NCBI RefSeq assembly: GCF_032854445.1
Contig: NC_088300.1
Span: 620,001-684,000, forward strand
Length of the DNA stretch: 64,000 nt
Direction: 5' to 3'
From: Liolophura sinensis
Lineage: Eukaryota; Mollusca; Polyplacophora; Chitonida; Chitonidae
In this document: piece after piece, positions 1-12,569 of the stretch
Layout of the letters: the number at the start of each line of letters is the position of its first letter
Numbering within the stretch: position 1 is the first letter of the stretch
Translations under genes and position numbers: made by a program
Notes under the pieces: generated by a model
The model's database searches: none
What the model was told of the DNA's origin: nothing
Seen by the model: the letters and a program-made list of their open reading frames with translations, nothing else

Positions 1-711
1 AGAACCGTAGTTACAGATTAAGTTCCCTTTCGTAGGCCATTCGCACATGCAACATGTTACTGTACAAAATTTCTTAGTCTATAAGAAACACTGTGTGCAT
101 TATACACCGGTTCAACATTTCTTTAACCAACTTAATGGAAAAGACCTCTAAAAATCAAAGGAAACATCACTAAAAACATCATTTGAAACTATGAATAAAA
201 ATACTTTCATTTATTTATTTATTAATTTATTTTTTTAGTGAAAAGATTTTTGTGAAAAGAGTTAATGACGTTCAAACATCTGAATTCTAAGGTAGGCTTT
301 TGGACCATACTATCACAGTTTAAGAACTCTGGCGTTACAGGAAGTTTTTCCTGTAATCACAACACACTGAATATTGGAATAACTCTTGTTACCCATGAGT
401 AAACGGTTACTGAAACAATGTTCCCCAAACTTCCTTCCCTCTGGTGAAGGGAAAAATGCTGATGTGACGTCAGAGTTCCTAGATACCGTCAGTACAGGTC
501 ATAACACCCACCATAGTATTCAAATATTTGCGTGTCTTTCACAACACTCTTTAAAAAAAATCTGAACGCCTAGATTTCAGTCGTATCTATGATGAACCTT
601 ACTTCATATTTTAGTTTTCTTTTACCCCATGCACCTGGGTATCCTAACTGTTGTCAATCAAACAGGATTACTATAATTTATGTAAGAAAAACAATGTGTC
701 TTTATATATAC

Positions 712-3700
712 CTGATGACGTTGCCTAATGTGGACAGTGACTGATTGATGGCCGAGCCTTCCTTAAGCCTGTCCCCTGTTGCCCCGGTGGAGTCTGCCCT
801 TTCACTTCCGGCCAAGTCCACCAGGTTTATCTCACTGCTCTTTGTGGTACTCTCGCCAAACTCGTTCTCAAACACCTATACCGATTACAATATGCAAATG
901 CCATATTTATTGTATGCCATGTAACATATCGGTACGGTGTTATTATTATTTTCATAAATTTAGGCAGGTGAAACGTTACTTGACACAATATAGCTTTATT
1001 AATAAAACTGGTTACGGAAATTTGACATTGGATACTGTTTTACCATCTGACGGCCCAAACCATAATTTGACATTGGATGCTGTTTTACCATCTGACGGCC
1101 CAAACCATGATTTGACATTGGGTCCTGTTTTACCATCTGACGGCCCAAACCATGATTTGACATTGGGTACTGTTTTTTCCATTTGACGGCCCAAACCATG
1201 ATTTGACACTGGATACTGTTTTACCATCTGACGGCCCAAATCATGATTTCACATTGGGTATTGTTTTACCATCTGATGGCCCAAACCATGATTTGACACT
1301 GGATACTGTTTTACCATCTGACGGGCCAAATCATGATTTGACACTAGATACTGTTTTACCATCTGACGGCCCAAACCATGATTTGACATTGGGTACTGTT
1401 TTACCATCTGACGGCCCAAACCATGATTTGACATTGGGTACTGTTTTACCATCTGACGGCCCAAACCATGATTTGACATTGGGTACTGTTTTACCATCTG
1501 ACGGCCCAAACAATGGGGTGAATACTTCCGTGACTGTATAAAGTCGTCCTGAAGAATGAGCTTAACAATAATTGCAACGACTATGTTTGATATATCATGG
1601 ACTTCATGTCACTCTTTTATCCTCTTATCCGTTATAACATACATCTGCTGACATATATAGACGGGTACCTGGTTAAACTTGACAGTGATGACCATGTGAG
1701 AGCGACTACTCGTGGCATTCATGTTGGTAGAGGCCGTCGTTCGCTTCACCGTACCCTGTTCCATCAGTTTCTCTATCTGCTCGTAGTTCTTCACCGGAAC
1801 ATGCTGGCAGGAAGGTCAAAACAACGCAAATGTTAGAATAAGAACAGTGAAGAGTGAAGGTAAGAAAATTTGGATGTGTTCTGGGATCTGGTATATTGTG
1901 TATAAGTTCTGGGGATCTGGTTTACTGGGTATCAGTTCTGGGGATCTGGTATATCGTGTGTAAGTTCTGGGGATCTGGTATATTGTGTATAAGTTCTGGG
2001 GATCTGGTTTATTGGGTATAAGTTCTGGGGATCTGGTTTATTGGGTATCAGTTCTGGGGATCTGGTATATCGTGTGTAAGTTCTAGGGATCTGGAATATT
2101 GTGTACAAGTTCTGTGGATCTGGTATATTGTGTATAAGCTCTGGGGATGTGGTATATTGTGTGTAAGCTCTGTGGATCTGGAATATTGTGTGTAAGCTCT
2201 GGGGATGTGGTATATTGTGTGTAAGCTCTGTGGATCTGGTTTATTGGGTATCAGTTCTGGGGATCTGGTATATCGTGTGTAAGTTCTGGGGATCTGGTAT
2301 ATCGTGTGTAAGTTCTGGGGATCTGGTATATTGTGTATAAGTTCTGGGGATCTGGTTTATTGGGTATAAGTTCTGGGGATCTGGTTTATTGGGTATCAGT
2401 TCTGGGGATCTGGTATATCGTGTGTAAGGTCTGGGGATCTGGAATATTGTGTACAAGTTCTGGGGATCTGGTATATTGTGTATAAGCTCTGGGGATCTGG
2501 TATATTGTGTATACGCTCTGGGGATGTGGTATATTGTGTGTAAGCTCTGTGGATCTGGAATATTGTGTGTAAGCTCTGGGGATGTGGTATATATGTGTGT
2601 AGTATGCTGTATTCTGTTCGTAACACATATTGTGTGAGTATTCTATATTACGAGAGAATGATGGTGGATTTACGTTTATTGCAGTAATATTATGGCAATC
2701 ATTGTATTATGTAAATGGTGATTACTAACAATATGAATGTGGTTACTAACAATCTGAGTGTGGTTACTAACAATATGATTGTGATTACTAAGGTCATTAT
2801 AATGATTACTAAGGTCATGGTAAAGTGCTAAATTGAACGGGACTTTATAATCTTTGTTATGTTCGAAAAGCTTGTCTTGTACATCTGAGGGGTCTGATGG
2901 CTTAAAAAAATTAACACTTTCCCGTCAACAAACACCACCCGGGTAGGTTATCCAAATGATCCTAATATATGGCGCATGGAGCTTCAGTCCAAGCTGGCCA
3001 CGCTTACCTCCCCTAGCACGGTTGTACACAGCAGGCCATATAACAACGACATTGACTAATGATGATGTCATTCACCTGGTACACAGAGGTCGCTACTCCA
3101 ACAGTTTTAATAGCCTCTTCAGCCTTCTTGAACTTGAAAGTGTAAATAAATGTGTGAAACTTATGAACCTCAAACAAAGATAAATCAGAGGGTGTCGTGT
3201 AGTATTTCAATAGTCCTTTATATGCAGACCAAATCTGTGTGGTTTCTATATGTAAAAAACTCTATGCAGATCAGTATTTTAGAGGTTGTGTTTGTACAAA
3301 ACCTTTATGGAGACTAATACTGTGTTTGTACATAAATTTATGGAGGCTAATACTGCGCTTGTACATAACTTTATGGAGCTTAATACTGCGTTTGTACATA
3401 ACTTTATGAAGACTAATACTGCGTTTGTACATAAATTTAAGGAGGCTAATACTGTTTTTTGTACATAACTTTATCGAGACTAATACTGTATTTGCACGGA
3501 ATTTTATGGAGACTAATACTGCGGTTGTACAGAACTTTATGGAGACTCACACTGTGTTTGAATGGAACTTTATGGAGACTAATACTGTATTTGCACGGAA
3601 CTTTATGGACACTAATACTGTATTTGCACGGAACTTTATGGAGACTAATACTGTGTTTGCACAGATCTTTATGGAGACTAATACTGTGTTTGCACGGAAC

Positions 3701-6700
3701 TTTATAGAGACTAATACTGTATTTGCACGGAACTTTATGGAGACTAATACTGTGTTTGCACGGAACTTTATGGAGACTAATACTGTATTTGCAGAGAACT
3801 TTATGGACACTAACACTTTGTTTGCAGAGAACTTTATGGACACTAACACTTTGTTTGCAGAGAACTTTATGGACACTAACACTGTGTTTGCACAAAACTT
3901 CATGGAGACTAACACTGTATTTGCACAAAACTTTATGGAGACTAACACTGTATTTGCACAAAACTTTATGGAGACTAACACTGTATTTGCACAAAACTTT
4001 ATGGAGACTGATACTGTATAGGTGGATGTTTCATATTGACTTTTACGGAGACATACTGCGAGTGACGTACATTTATTTGCATAAAACTTCATGGAGACTA
4101 AAACTGTACAGGTTGTATTTATAGTGATTTTTATGAAGGTCAATGCTACGGGCTACATACGTTTAAGCAGGCAAACACTGCGTGAGTCGTATCTCAGTCC
4201 CACATATGCCTCACAAAGGACAAGTGCCTGAAACTGGTGATAATTGGCCAATCACACAAACACAATGGCCATCTCTCCGTCTGTCCACCTTTTCCGTCTG
4301 TCCGTTTTTCATTTGTACCTCTGTTAATCTGTCTGTCTTTCATCTGTCCGCCTATCACGCTTTCATTTCCGGACAGTAACTCCTCCAAATATTATCCGAC
4401 TTTTTTTTAGTTGAGCCTCAGATTACGTTTGAAAACAAGATTTGCACATTTAACGATTTCCTGAATTCTGGTTTGTCGTTGGGCGGCGTATAATAACCCC
4501 TTCAATATTTTCCGATTATGAAATTTTATATGTAGCTTCGTTTTGTGGCCGCTCACACCCAGGTCACGTGAGGGGCCACAAACGAAACCGTCGTTGATCC
4601 ATGCACAGTTACCGTGTCATGAATTATCTGACTCGCTAACGGTCGCTAACCGTCACACCGTCAGGAAATGCTAGCGGTCTGAACCAGGAGACAGAAATCC
4701 AAATATGGAATGACCAATCACAATGTTTTTCATTTGAAAATATGCTAGGCTCAGTTAACTGTGAATGTGTCTGTCCATTTCAAATCACAAGGCGAGTTTA
4801 ACCGCGTCTGCATATTCATGCAGGCGGAATGCAAAGTAATCGTTGCCCATCCAATCACTGAAAACACTGAATATATCCCGTTACAACATACACATATCTG
4901 TGTCTGAATCATCAAGGCTATTGCTAGACAGATTATAATCTAGTCTGCCTATCAGATTATCACAGCTAACAGAGCTTTTTCAGGATACCTTAACCGTTTA
5001 TTAGCGAGAAACTATCAAGTGACACCGTGTTATACATGTGGCAGCTGACTCGATGGCGATCGTGCGTGCTACAGTGCGGAGACAAGTTTGACGCTACAAA
5101 GTCAAAGTGGTATAGCTCTAACATATATCATGGACTTATCAGAAATGTGTGTGGATTCATTAGATATCCTATCTCCCCAAAGATGCCATTGACGTCCAAA
5201 TCAAACTAAATTTTTGAAACAGCGTTCTCTATACCTAAGAAAACGTCTATTAAATAATCTGAATAAATGGGTGTATAAGGTCTACAATAATCTTTTTATA
5301 TATATTCACAAAGCAACTTTCAAACACTTGTTTACAAAATTCTCTTACTAGAGAAAAAAATTTAAAAAACGTTAGTAGTTATTTTAAGTATAATGAACAT
5401 GATATGGTCATGATTTCCATGCCTGCCGGTGAAATATTATTCTCATCGCTCTACACTATGCAATCAAGTATCAGCTTCGTGGTGAATCAAATAATAAATC
5501 TTTCGGAACTTTGGACGTCTAAATCGATACAATGTGTTTTGTAACATCAATTCATTGTAGAGAATTAATATAAATATTAAGGAGATCTTGTTTTAAATTT
5601 TATTTTAAAACGCAGATTTTAGCGTTTTGTGTCTTTTGGCACTCACATACTGGGTTTTATACAATCTAATATATAATCTATATGAATTCTTTACCTGTTA
5701 AGTTTTGCATGTACAGTCTGTCAATTTTTCCTTATTCCGACATATCTGTTATCATTCATTTTGTTATCATCTCTGTAAATGGACCTTGCTGCCTGTATGA
5801 GATGAGTAAGTAAACTAATATAAACTAACATAAACTAAACTAACATAAACTAAACTAACATAAACTAAACTCTAATAAACTTTTTCTCATTATGACACAT
5901 GTGTTGTACTTTATGTGGTGCACAAAATAAAGTCATGCGAATACCTTGAGACCCTCTACGTAGAATCCCGAACTGGGGCTTTGTCGGATCTTTAAGCCTC
6001 CAGCCTGAGGACATCTGTCGGTGCTCAGTAAATCCTTGATTTGCTCATTGTAGATCTCCAGCATACTGAAGGAAACCTAAAAATAACAAAACTTCAGGAA
6101 GGAACTGTTGGATCGTGTAAAATGAGGACGTACATGTGCTTATTTCGTACCACATGGAACACCGGGATAGCCCAGTGGTACGACAGATACGGACACCAGG
6201 ATTGCCCAGCGGTACGACAGATTTGGGCACCAGGACAGCCCAGTGACACGACAGATATGTACACCAGGATAGCTCAGTGGGAGGACAGATATGGACAACA
6301 GGACAACACAGTGATACGAGAAATATGGACACCAGGATAGCCCAGTGGTACCATAGATATAGGCATCAGATAGCTCAGTTGTCCGACAGATATAGACACC
6401 AGATGGCCAAGCGGTATGAAAAATATAGAGACCAGGATGGCCCAGCAGTACGAAAGATGTGAACACCTGGATAGCCCAGCGGTACAAGAAATATGGACAC
6501 CAGGATAGCCCAGTGGTACGAGAGATAAGGACACCTGGATAACTCAGAGATACGAGAGATATGGACACCAGGATAGCCCAGCGATAGAACAGATATGGAC
6601 ACCAGGTTAGCCCAGTGATACGAGAGGTATGGACACCAGGACAGCCCAGTGATACGACAGATATGGACACCAGGATAGCCCAGCGGTACCAGAGATATGG

Positions 6701-7613
6701 ACACAAGGATAGCTCAGTAATACGACAGATATGGACACCGGGATAACTCAGGGGTACGACAGACTTGGACCACAATTGCAGCCCTGTTGCACGACAGATA
6801 AGCCAGCAATATTACAGTGATGACGTTTTTAAAATACTGTAGGAAATTTCAAAAACAAATTGAGGAACAGTGATTGATTGCAAAAGGTAAATATAATGTG
6901 TGTGAAACAATCTATAATGCTTTACGAACCAAACATTTTGACAACTGTAACCCACACTGTGATAGTAGTACCAAGCCATAGTCAGTATGGTATACAGTGG
7001 GAGATATTTTACCTGCAGTTGTTTCTTCTGGTCTTTATTGTCCTCTATAGCCTTGAACAATTCCCCGCATGTGATTGGTACAATGCCCTTGTTGGGACCA
7101 TAGCCTATCATAGAGTAGCTTTTCCCCGAGCCCGTCTGTCCATAGGCGAACAAAGCGGCATTATAGCCCTGCCATGCATTATCCAGCACGCCTTTACCAA
7201 CGTCATTAAATACTCTTTTCTGGAAAGAAAAGGAAACGTAATTTGTTGAACATAATACAACCAAGGACTTAAAATAAGGACAGTTCGGTCAGAAACGTTT
7301 TGAATGTATACTATGTTGATCCAGAAGAATCTGCATGGTACAGTGATGTTTTTGTTGCATCCCAAACATAGCTGAATTCATCTGATATTTCCAGATAACT
7401 AAAACTCTTTGATCTCAACTTTACCTGATCAGCGTAAGAGGACTGGGCTGAGCTAGGGACCAAAACCCCAGCCTCGTTCTCGTGGTAACTGTCATGTGAC
7501 CAGTAAGAATGGTCGAAGGAGAAGACCTTGGTGTCGCCATTTTGTGGGTTTTTGATCACTGTTGTTCCTTTGTTCATGGAGATGATACATTTTGAACCCG
7601 CCGTCTTCTCTCG
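712..7613 (-). CDS. KIF28: Kinesin-3 family motor protein, KIF28-like (partial, 5 exons)
   Basis: Microtubule-dependent ATPase motor. Exons in transcript order: 7425-7613, 7013-7219, 5945-6076, 1669-1803, 712-875. The first four are multiples of three in phase 0; the last ends in phase 2 at a GT, so the gene continues left of the window. Seen directly: start of the motor fold ([15 protein letters not shown]) in the first exon; the P-loop [11 protein letters not shown] in the second; [16 protein letters not shown] in the third; switch I ([10 protein letters not shown]) in the fourth; switch II (LVDLAGSE) and the loop/helix [14 protein letters not shown] in the fifth. Together they give about 276 residues, most of a motor domain. 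The SYWSH segment and the GIVPITC segment after the P-loop fit KIF28/KLP-6-like kinesin-3 better than KIF1 or KIF13. The exon carrying the first beta strand (VRVRPF) should lie upstream of 7613 and was not found; the tail and any FHA domain are outside the window. Kinesin identity is certain, the KIF28 subtype is inferred. Confidence 0.88.
1019..1512. repeat. 45-bp minisatellite (about 11 copies)
   Basis: Unit tttgacattgggtactgttt followed by taccatctgacggcccaaac and catga. It lies in the kinesin intron between the exons at 712-875 and 1669-1803. Because 45 is a multiple of three, long spurious repeat reading frames are open on both strands. Confidence 0.97.
1868..2605. repeat. 29-bp minisatellite (about 25 copies), with a higher-order duplication
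   Basis: Unit gttctggggatctggtatat plus tgtgtataa, in a kinesin intron. The order of unit variants in 1930-2230 (gggtatcag, cgtgtgtaag, tgtataag, tacaag, ctctgtgg, ctctggggatgt) recurs in 2240-2600, so a multi-unit block has been duplicated. Confidence 0.95.
2701..2820. repeat. Short diverged tandem repeat (about 25-bp unit)
   Basis: Four to five imperfect copies of ggttactaacaatatgaatg and variants in a kinesin intron. Confidence 0.7.
3283..4130. repeat. 30-bp minisatellite (about 28 copies)
   Basis: Unit actttatggagactaatact followed by gtgtttgcac, with outlying diverged copies at both ends. It lies in a kinesin intron. The 30-bp period keeps frames open on both strands (for example a [11 protein letters not shown] repeat), but there is no start context or homology, so I treat these as non-coding. 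Confidence 0.95.
4131..5944. other. Kinesin intron without recognised features
   Basis: AT-rich unique sequence between the 30-bp array and the exon at 5945. A short run of ataaactaaacta repeats lies near 5815-5880 and a TCACGTGA palindrome at 4564-4571. No exon, RNA gene or mobile element was recognised. Confidence 0.6.
6150..6775. repeat. 34-bp minisatellite (about 18 copies)
   Basis: Unit agatatggacaccaggatag plus cccagtggtacgac, in the kinesin intron between exons 5945-6076 and 7013-7219. Copies are moderately diverged. Repeat reading frames on the minus strand arise from the array and are not genes. Confidence 0.95.
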
Positions 7614-7699
7614 CTTTAAAACAAAAAAAAAATGCATTGGCTAGAGTGTTCTCTGGAAAGTACTATAATTTAAACTGCAATTTTAACTCAGATGGTCTG

Positions 7700-8560
7700 A
7701 AGGTACCCCATGATGGGTGGGGATTTAGTCAGATATTCACTGAGCAGCCGGTCAGGTAGCCGGTGGTGAGTAGGGATTTAGTCAGATATTCACTAAGCAG
7801 CCTGTCAGGGAGCCTTGCAGTGAGTGGGGATTCAGCCAGATGTTCACTAAGCAGCCCGTCAGAAACCTTGCGGTAAGTGGGGATTTAGTCAGATATTCAC
7901 TAAGCACTCTGTCAAGAACCTGGCGGTGAGTAGGGATTTAGTCAGATATTCACTAAACAGTCTGTCAGGTACCTGGAGGTGAGTGTGGATTTAGTCAGAT
8001 ATTCACTGAGCAGCCGGTCAGGTAGCCGGTGGTGAGTAGGGATTTAGTCAGATATTCACTAAGCAGCCTGTCAGGAGCCTTGCAGTGAGTGGGGATTCAG
8101 CCAGATGTTCACTAAGCAGCCTGTCAGAAACCTTGCGGTAAGTGGGGATTTAGTCAGATATTCACTAAGCACTCTGTCAAGAACCTGGCGGTGAGTAGGG
8201 ATTTAGTCAGATATTCACTAAACAGCCTGTCAGGTACCCCGCGATGGGTGGGGAGTCTGTCAGGTACCTGGAGGTGTGTGTCGATTTAGTCAGATATTCA
8301 CTAAAACAGTCTGTCAGGAACCTGGCGGTGAGTAGGAATTTAGTCAGATATTCACTAAAACAGTCTGTCAGGTACCTGGAGGTGAGTGTGGATTTAGTCA
8401 GATATTTCAATATGCAGCTTGTCAGGTAGCTGGCGGTGAGTAGGGGTTTAGTCCGATATTCACTAAGCAGCCTGTCAGGAACCTTGCGGTGTGTGGGGAT
8501 TTAGCCAGATATTCACTAAGCAGCCTGTCAGGAACCTTGCAGTAAGTGGGGATTTAGTAA
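7700..8560. repeat. 53-bp minisatellite with a five-unit higher-order repeat
   Basis: Unit contains gatttagtcagatattcact, aagcagcctgtcaggaacct and ggtgagtgggg. The distinctive start gagcagccggtcaggtagcc occurs at about 7742 and 8007, 265 bp apart (five units), and the units between follow the same variant order. It lies immediately upstream of the most 5' kinesin exon found. Confidence 0.93.
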
Positions 8561-9080
8561 GATATTGACGTGTCTGGCGGTGGGTGGGGATTTAGTAAGA
8601 TATTGACGTGTCTGGCGGTGGGTGGTGATTTAGTCAGATATTGACGTGTCTGGCGGTGGGTGGTGATTCAGTCAGATATTGACCGGTCTGGCGGTGAATG
8701 TGGTTTTAGTCAGATATTGACCGGTCTGGCAGTGGGTGGTGACTCAGTCAGATATTGACCGGTCTGGCGGTGGGTGGTGACAGTCAGATATTGACCGGTC
8801 TGGCGGTGGGTAGTGACTCAGTCAGATATTGACCGGTCTGGCGGTGGGTGGTGACAGTCAGATATTGACCGGCCTGGTGGTGGGTGGTGACTCAGTCAGA
8901 TATTGACCGGTCTGGCGGTGGGTGGTGACAGTCAGATATTGACCGGCCTGGTGGTGGGTGGTGATTCAGTCAGATATTGACCGGCCTGGCGGTGGGTGGT
9001 GACTCAGTCAGATATTGACCGGTCTGGCGGTGGGTGGTGACAGTCAGATATTGACCGGTCTGGCGGTGGGTGGTAATTAA
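8561..9080. repeat. 35-38-bp minisatellite
   Basis: Unit gtctggcggtgggtggtgac followed by (tca)gtcagatattgaccg. It follows the 53-bp array directly and shares its GTCAGATATT core, so it probably arose from that array. Confidence 0.93.
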
Positions 9081-9299
9081 GTCAAACCAATGGAACTGTT
9101 CCAGTGCTAAGGCGTACAATAACGTTTCCTAAAAACCGTAAATACCCTCTTTACGACTTTGGGCGATGGGAGAGAATCGTTCAAAACATCCAGGATCTGA
9201 TCCCAATCCCGATCACAACCAAAACGCCAAAGCCCAAGCACATCCGGGTTACCACCAACATTTAATGGATTGGTGATTTGTCCGAGCCCAAACAGTGCA

Positions 9300-9430
9300 C
9301 CAAATTTGATCCAAATGGATCTTTTTGTCCCTTTTCCGGTAGAGTTGCTGACAGACAGACAGATAACTAAAATGCAAATGGATCTTTTTGTCCCTTTTCC
9401 GGTAGAGCTGCTGTCAGACAGACAGATAAA
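9300..9430. repeat. Two tandem copies of a 66-bp sequence
   Basis: Two near-identical blocks containing caaatggatctttttgtccc, ttttccggtagag and cagacagacagataa. Likely a small duplication of a dispersed repeat. Confidence 0.8.
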
Positions 9431-9603
9431 TAAACATGGAAGTAAATGTACTGCTATTAAATATTGAAGTTCTTAGAATAAAAGCGATGGTTCTTAGAAT
9501 AAAAGCGATGGTTCTTAGAAAACTACTTCCTGAACGAAAACTATAGTTGATATTCATTGACTTCATCATATTGACAGCTTTTGAAAAGTGAAACAAGGCC
9601 TGT

Positions 9604-9872
9604 ATGTGCTTGACCCTACATGTGCCTGCTAGGATGACCCTATACGAACCTGCTAGGATGACCCTATATGTGCCTTCTCGGATGACCCTATACCTACCTG
9701 CTAGAATGACCCTATACGTACCTGCTGGGATGACCCTATACGTACCTGCTAGGATGACCCTATATGTGCCTTCTCGGATGACCCTATATCTACCTGCTAG
9801 GATGACCTTATATGTACCAGCTAGGATCCTATATGTACCTGCTAGGATGACCCTATATGTCATGTACTGGTG
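9604..9872. repeat. 24-bp minisatellite (about 11 copies)
   Basis: Unit gatgaccctatacgtacctg plus ctag. A multiple of three, so both strands show repeat frames; none looks like a gene. Confidence 0.95.
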
Positions 9873-11290
9873 AATCCAGTTGACAGCCCTGAGTTGACAG
9901 TTGTCATTACTTCACCACTTCCGTGTCTTAAATTTGATATAATTAAAAACAAATAAAACAAGTGAAAACAACCGCCAATCTATAATTTGGACAAAGTCAT
10001 TCAACCACCATTGAAAATATCTCTTCCATTTCTCAAATGTGATATTTCAACAAGTCATCACAAGGTGTACGGACACAGACTGTCAATATTTTGTTTAAGT
10101 AGTCATGCAAACAGTAAGCGAATGATTTGTATGCAAAACCACCAATCACATAAAAGCAACCTGTATGTATTCGATCAAGACACCCAAAATAACAAAAAAA
10201 AACTGTTGCTCATCTGCCAGTCCAATGAGATGTGGCGTAAAACCATAACTATTCAGCATTCCCCTGGCACCCAATCCTAAATGGTTACGTGCCCGTAATC
10301 AGCGATTTCCCAGGTGTTAGAATCCACGGAAATACCAGCTTAGTGGGGTACAGGTAGAGTGGCATACTTCACAGTTAATCAGTCGTGACGCTAATGGAAG
10401 TGTGCTGGGTTGGGGTCGGGGAGAGCATAGCCTTGATTAGAACTGTGTATAATGATACTAAGAAACAGGGGATAGGGGCGGAGCTTACCAGTACAGTATT
10501 TCGGTCTACTATGACAACAGGTGTTATGACATGCAGGCCCTGAACAAAGCAGATGGTAGGAAAATAGCAAACACTAGGCATTGACTTCACTTGGTTTTGC
10601 GCAGCGAACACTTATACATATGATAAACTTATTATTATTAAAACTGTTATCTGTATTGGACGATATAATCAAATGTCTATAGGACGATTTGTCCTGGACA
10701 GTTTCGATCTTGGACAATCTATAGGCCACTCGTTTGTGACGAATCCACTCTGAAAGAATGACTTGTTATAGGATTAAGTTCTTCCATCTGATTTTGTCTG
10801 TAACTAACTACACTCTTAAACGATTTTCCAACATCATTTGAACTGAGACAGTGTGATATATCCAACTTGAAACCTTCAAGTACTTAGGCTTCAATCCGTA
10901 AAGAATTGGTCATACTGTAGGCATACACCAACGTGAGTATATGCCAAATATTTATGAATAAAATATATGCACTTCAATTATTAAACATGCAGACACTATA
11001 GAGGCTTCACTGATGGCGATTAGAGTTCATGAAATATGGATAACTTGCTTCAACGCTTAAACCACCGGCGCTGAAATAATTAAAAATAACTTTGTATTGT
11101 AACTTTCCTCTACTCAAGGTCTAATATTAAAATTGCAGAAAATACATAACACATTATAAATTTACCTGTTTATATCGAAAATTTCGTTCGTTCTGTTAAT
11201 GATATTTGGTCAAAAGGCAGTGCTGGATTAAAATAATATAATGAATCATCTTTCCATATGTCCAAATGTCCGTTGATTTCGCTGAATTAT
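9873..11290. other. Gene-poor stretch
   Basis: AT-rich unique sequence. Short open frames here have no codon bias, splice context or recognisable motifs. The missing first kinesin exon could be in this region but was not detected. Confidence 0.5.
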
Positions 11291-11730
11291 TATGGTACAG
11301 ATGCAATGCGAAATGACTGATAGACTGGCCTGGTTAATGTGACTGATGAATTTGACTGACGATTGAGGTTGAGTATGACTGATAGACTTGCCTAACCTGG
11401 TTAAACAATTAAGGCTGATAGATTTGACTGACGGTTGAATATGACTGATAGGCTTGACTGACGGTTGAATATGACCGACAGGCTTGACTAACCTGCTTAA
11501 AAAGGTTGATAGATTTGACGGACGGCTTAATATGACTGACAAACTTGACTGACGGTTGAATATGACTGATAGACTTGACTAACCTGCTTAAATAAGGTTG
11601 ATAGATTTGACTGACGGTTGAATATGACTAATAGACTTGACTAACCTGCTTAAATAACGTTGATAAACTTGACTGACGGTTGAATATGACAGATTAACTT
11701 GACTGACCTGGTTAAGAAAGACAGTTAAAG
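11291..11730. repeat. Diverged tandem array based on a gacttgactgacggttgaat motif
   Basis: Units of about 30 bp and composites of about 60 bp (gacggttgaatatgactgat, agacttgactaacctgctta). More degenerate than the other arrays in the window, so probably older. Confidence 0.88.
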
Positions 11731-12569
11731 TTTACTGGCGGTCAAAAAAGAAGATAATAACTGACCTGGCTGAAGGGTCGCACCCTGACAGCTACCTTCA
11801 CGCTGTCGGAACTTGGCATTTTCTCTCCTGGTTAAAGGTATGTCCAGTGTACATATGACGCTCAAACTCCCAAGATTAAGTAGATGAACACTGTTAATTA
11901 CAACAGCTAACAGCCGAAATCCACATGTCCACAACACTATATTTCGACGTTCTATTCGAACCACTCCTCTCCAACCCGGTAGAACAATTTCCTGATACGA
12001 CCACGTCGTCGCAAAGACACGGCTGTACAGGAGATCACCCACGGGGTATCATATTACCACAGAACCTATCCAGGTTTCCACGGTCCCAATGTGTGTTATA
12101 CCCAGTCCGACCGATCCTAATCACAAGTGCGCTATAAACACTTCAGACCCTGTGTAAACACACCATACTGACATAAACACACAACAGTGGTTATGTCTTC
12201 GTGTGAACAAATATACTCCCAGCGACCGAAATGTACACCCCACGTGGCGGCCCGTTTGACTTTGGCTCAGGTGATATAAGGAGCTAAGGCATGTATGCAA
12301 TCAACAATGACTACACGGTTGTCAATCAGCTTCATCAGTGCTTATGAGTTTCCAAAATCCAGGATGTTTACATCACGGTTTACATTGCATGGTTACACTG
12401 AAGCCTACACCTGTCGATAGTGTCAAACCTTGGTCCGCATAACTGCGCATGTCGACATGTGACTGTTCATGAAAACTCTTTTTCCTCTTACCTGAATGTT
12501 CATCTTTAACGCTATGATTTCTTATAACCCACAAGGGAAGCCTAGGAGGAAAACTAGATACCAGCTGGA
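11731..12569. other. Stretch without recognised genes
   Basis: Unique sequence of moderate GC. A 105-codon minus-strand open frame (11725-12042) has no recognisable domain and is not called. Confidence 0.5.

Noticed and set aside
3425-4143. 198-codon open frames on both strands ([11 protein letters not shown] and [11 protein letters not shown] repeats)
   Set aside because: 30-bp array in a kinesin intron; both strands open equally.
10375-10611. Candidate first kinesin exon or small gene on the minus strand with a GTAAGC donor
   Set aside because: Translation shows no VRVRPF-like strand and no other recognised motif.
11725-12042. 105-codon minus-strand frame
   Set aside because: No recognisable domain, start context or splice partners.
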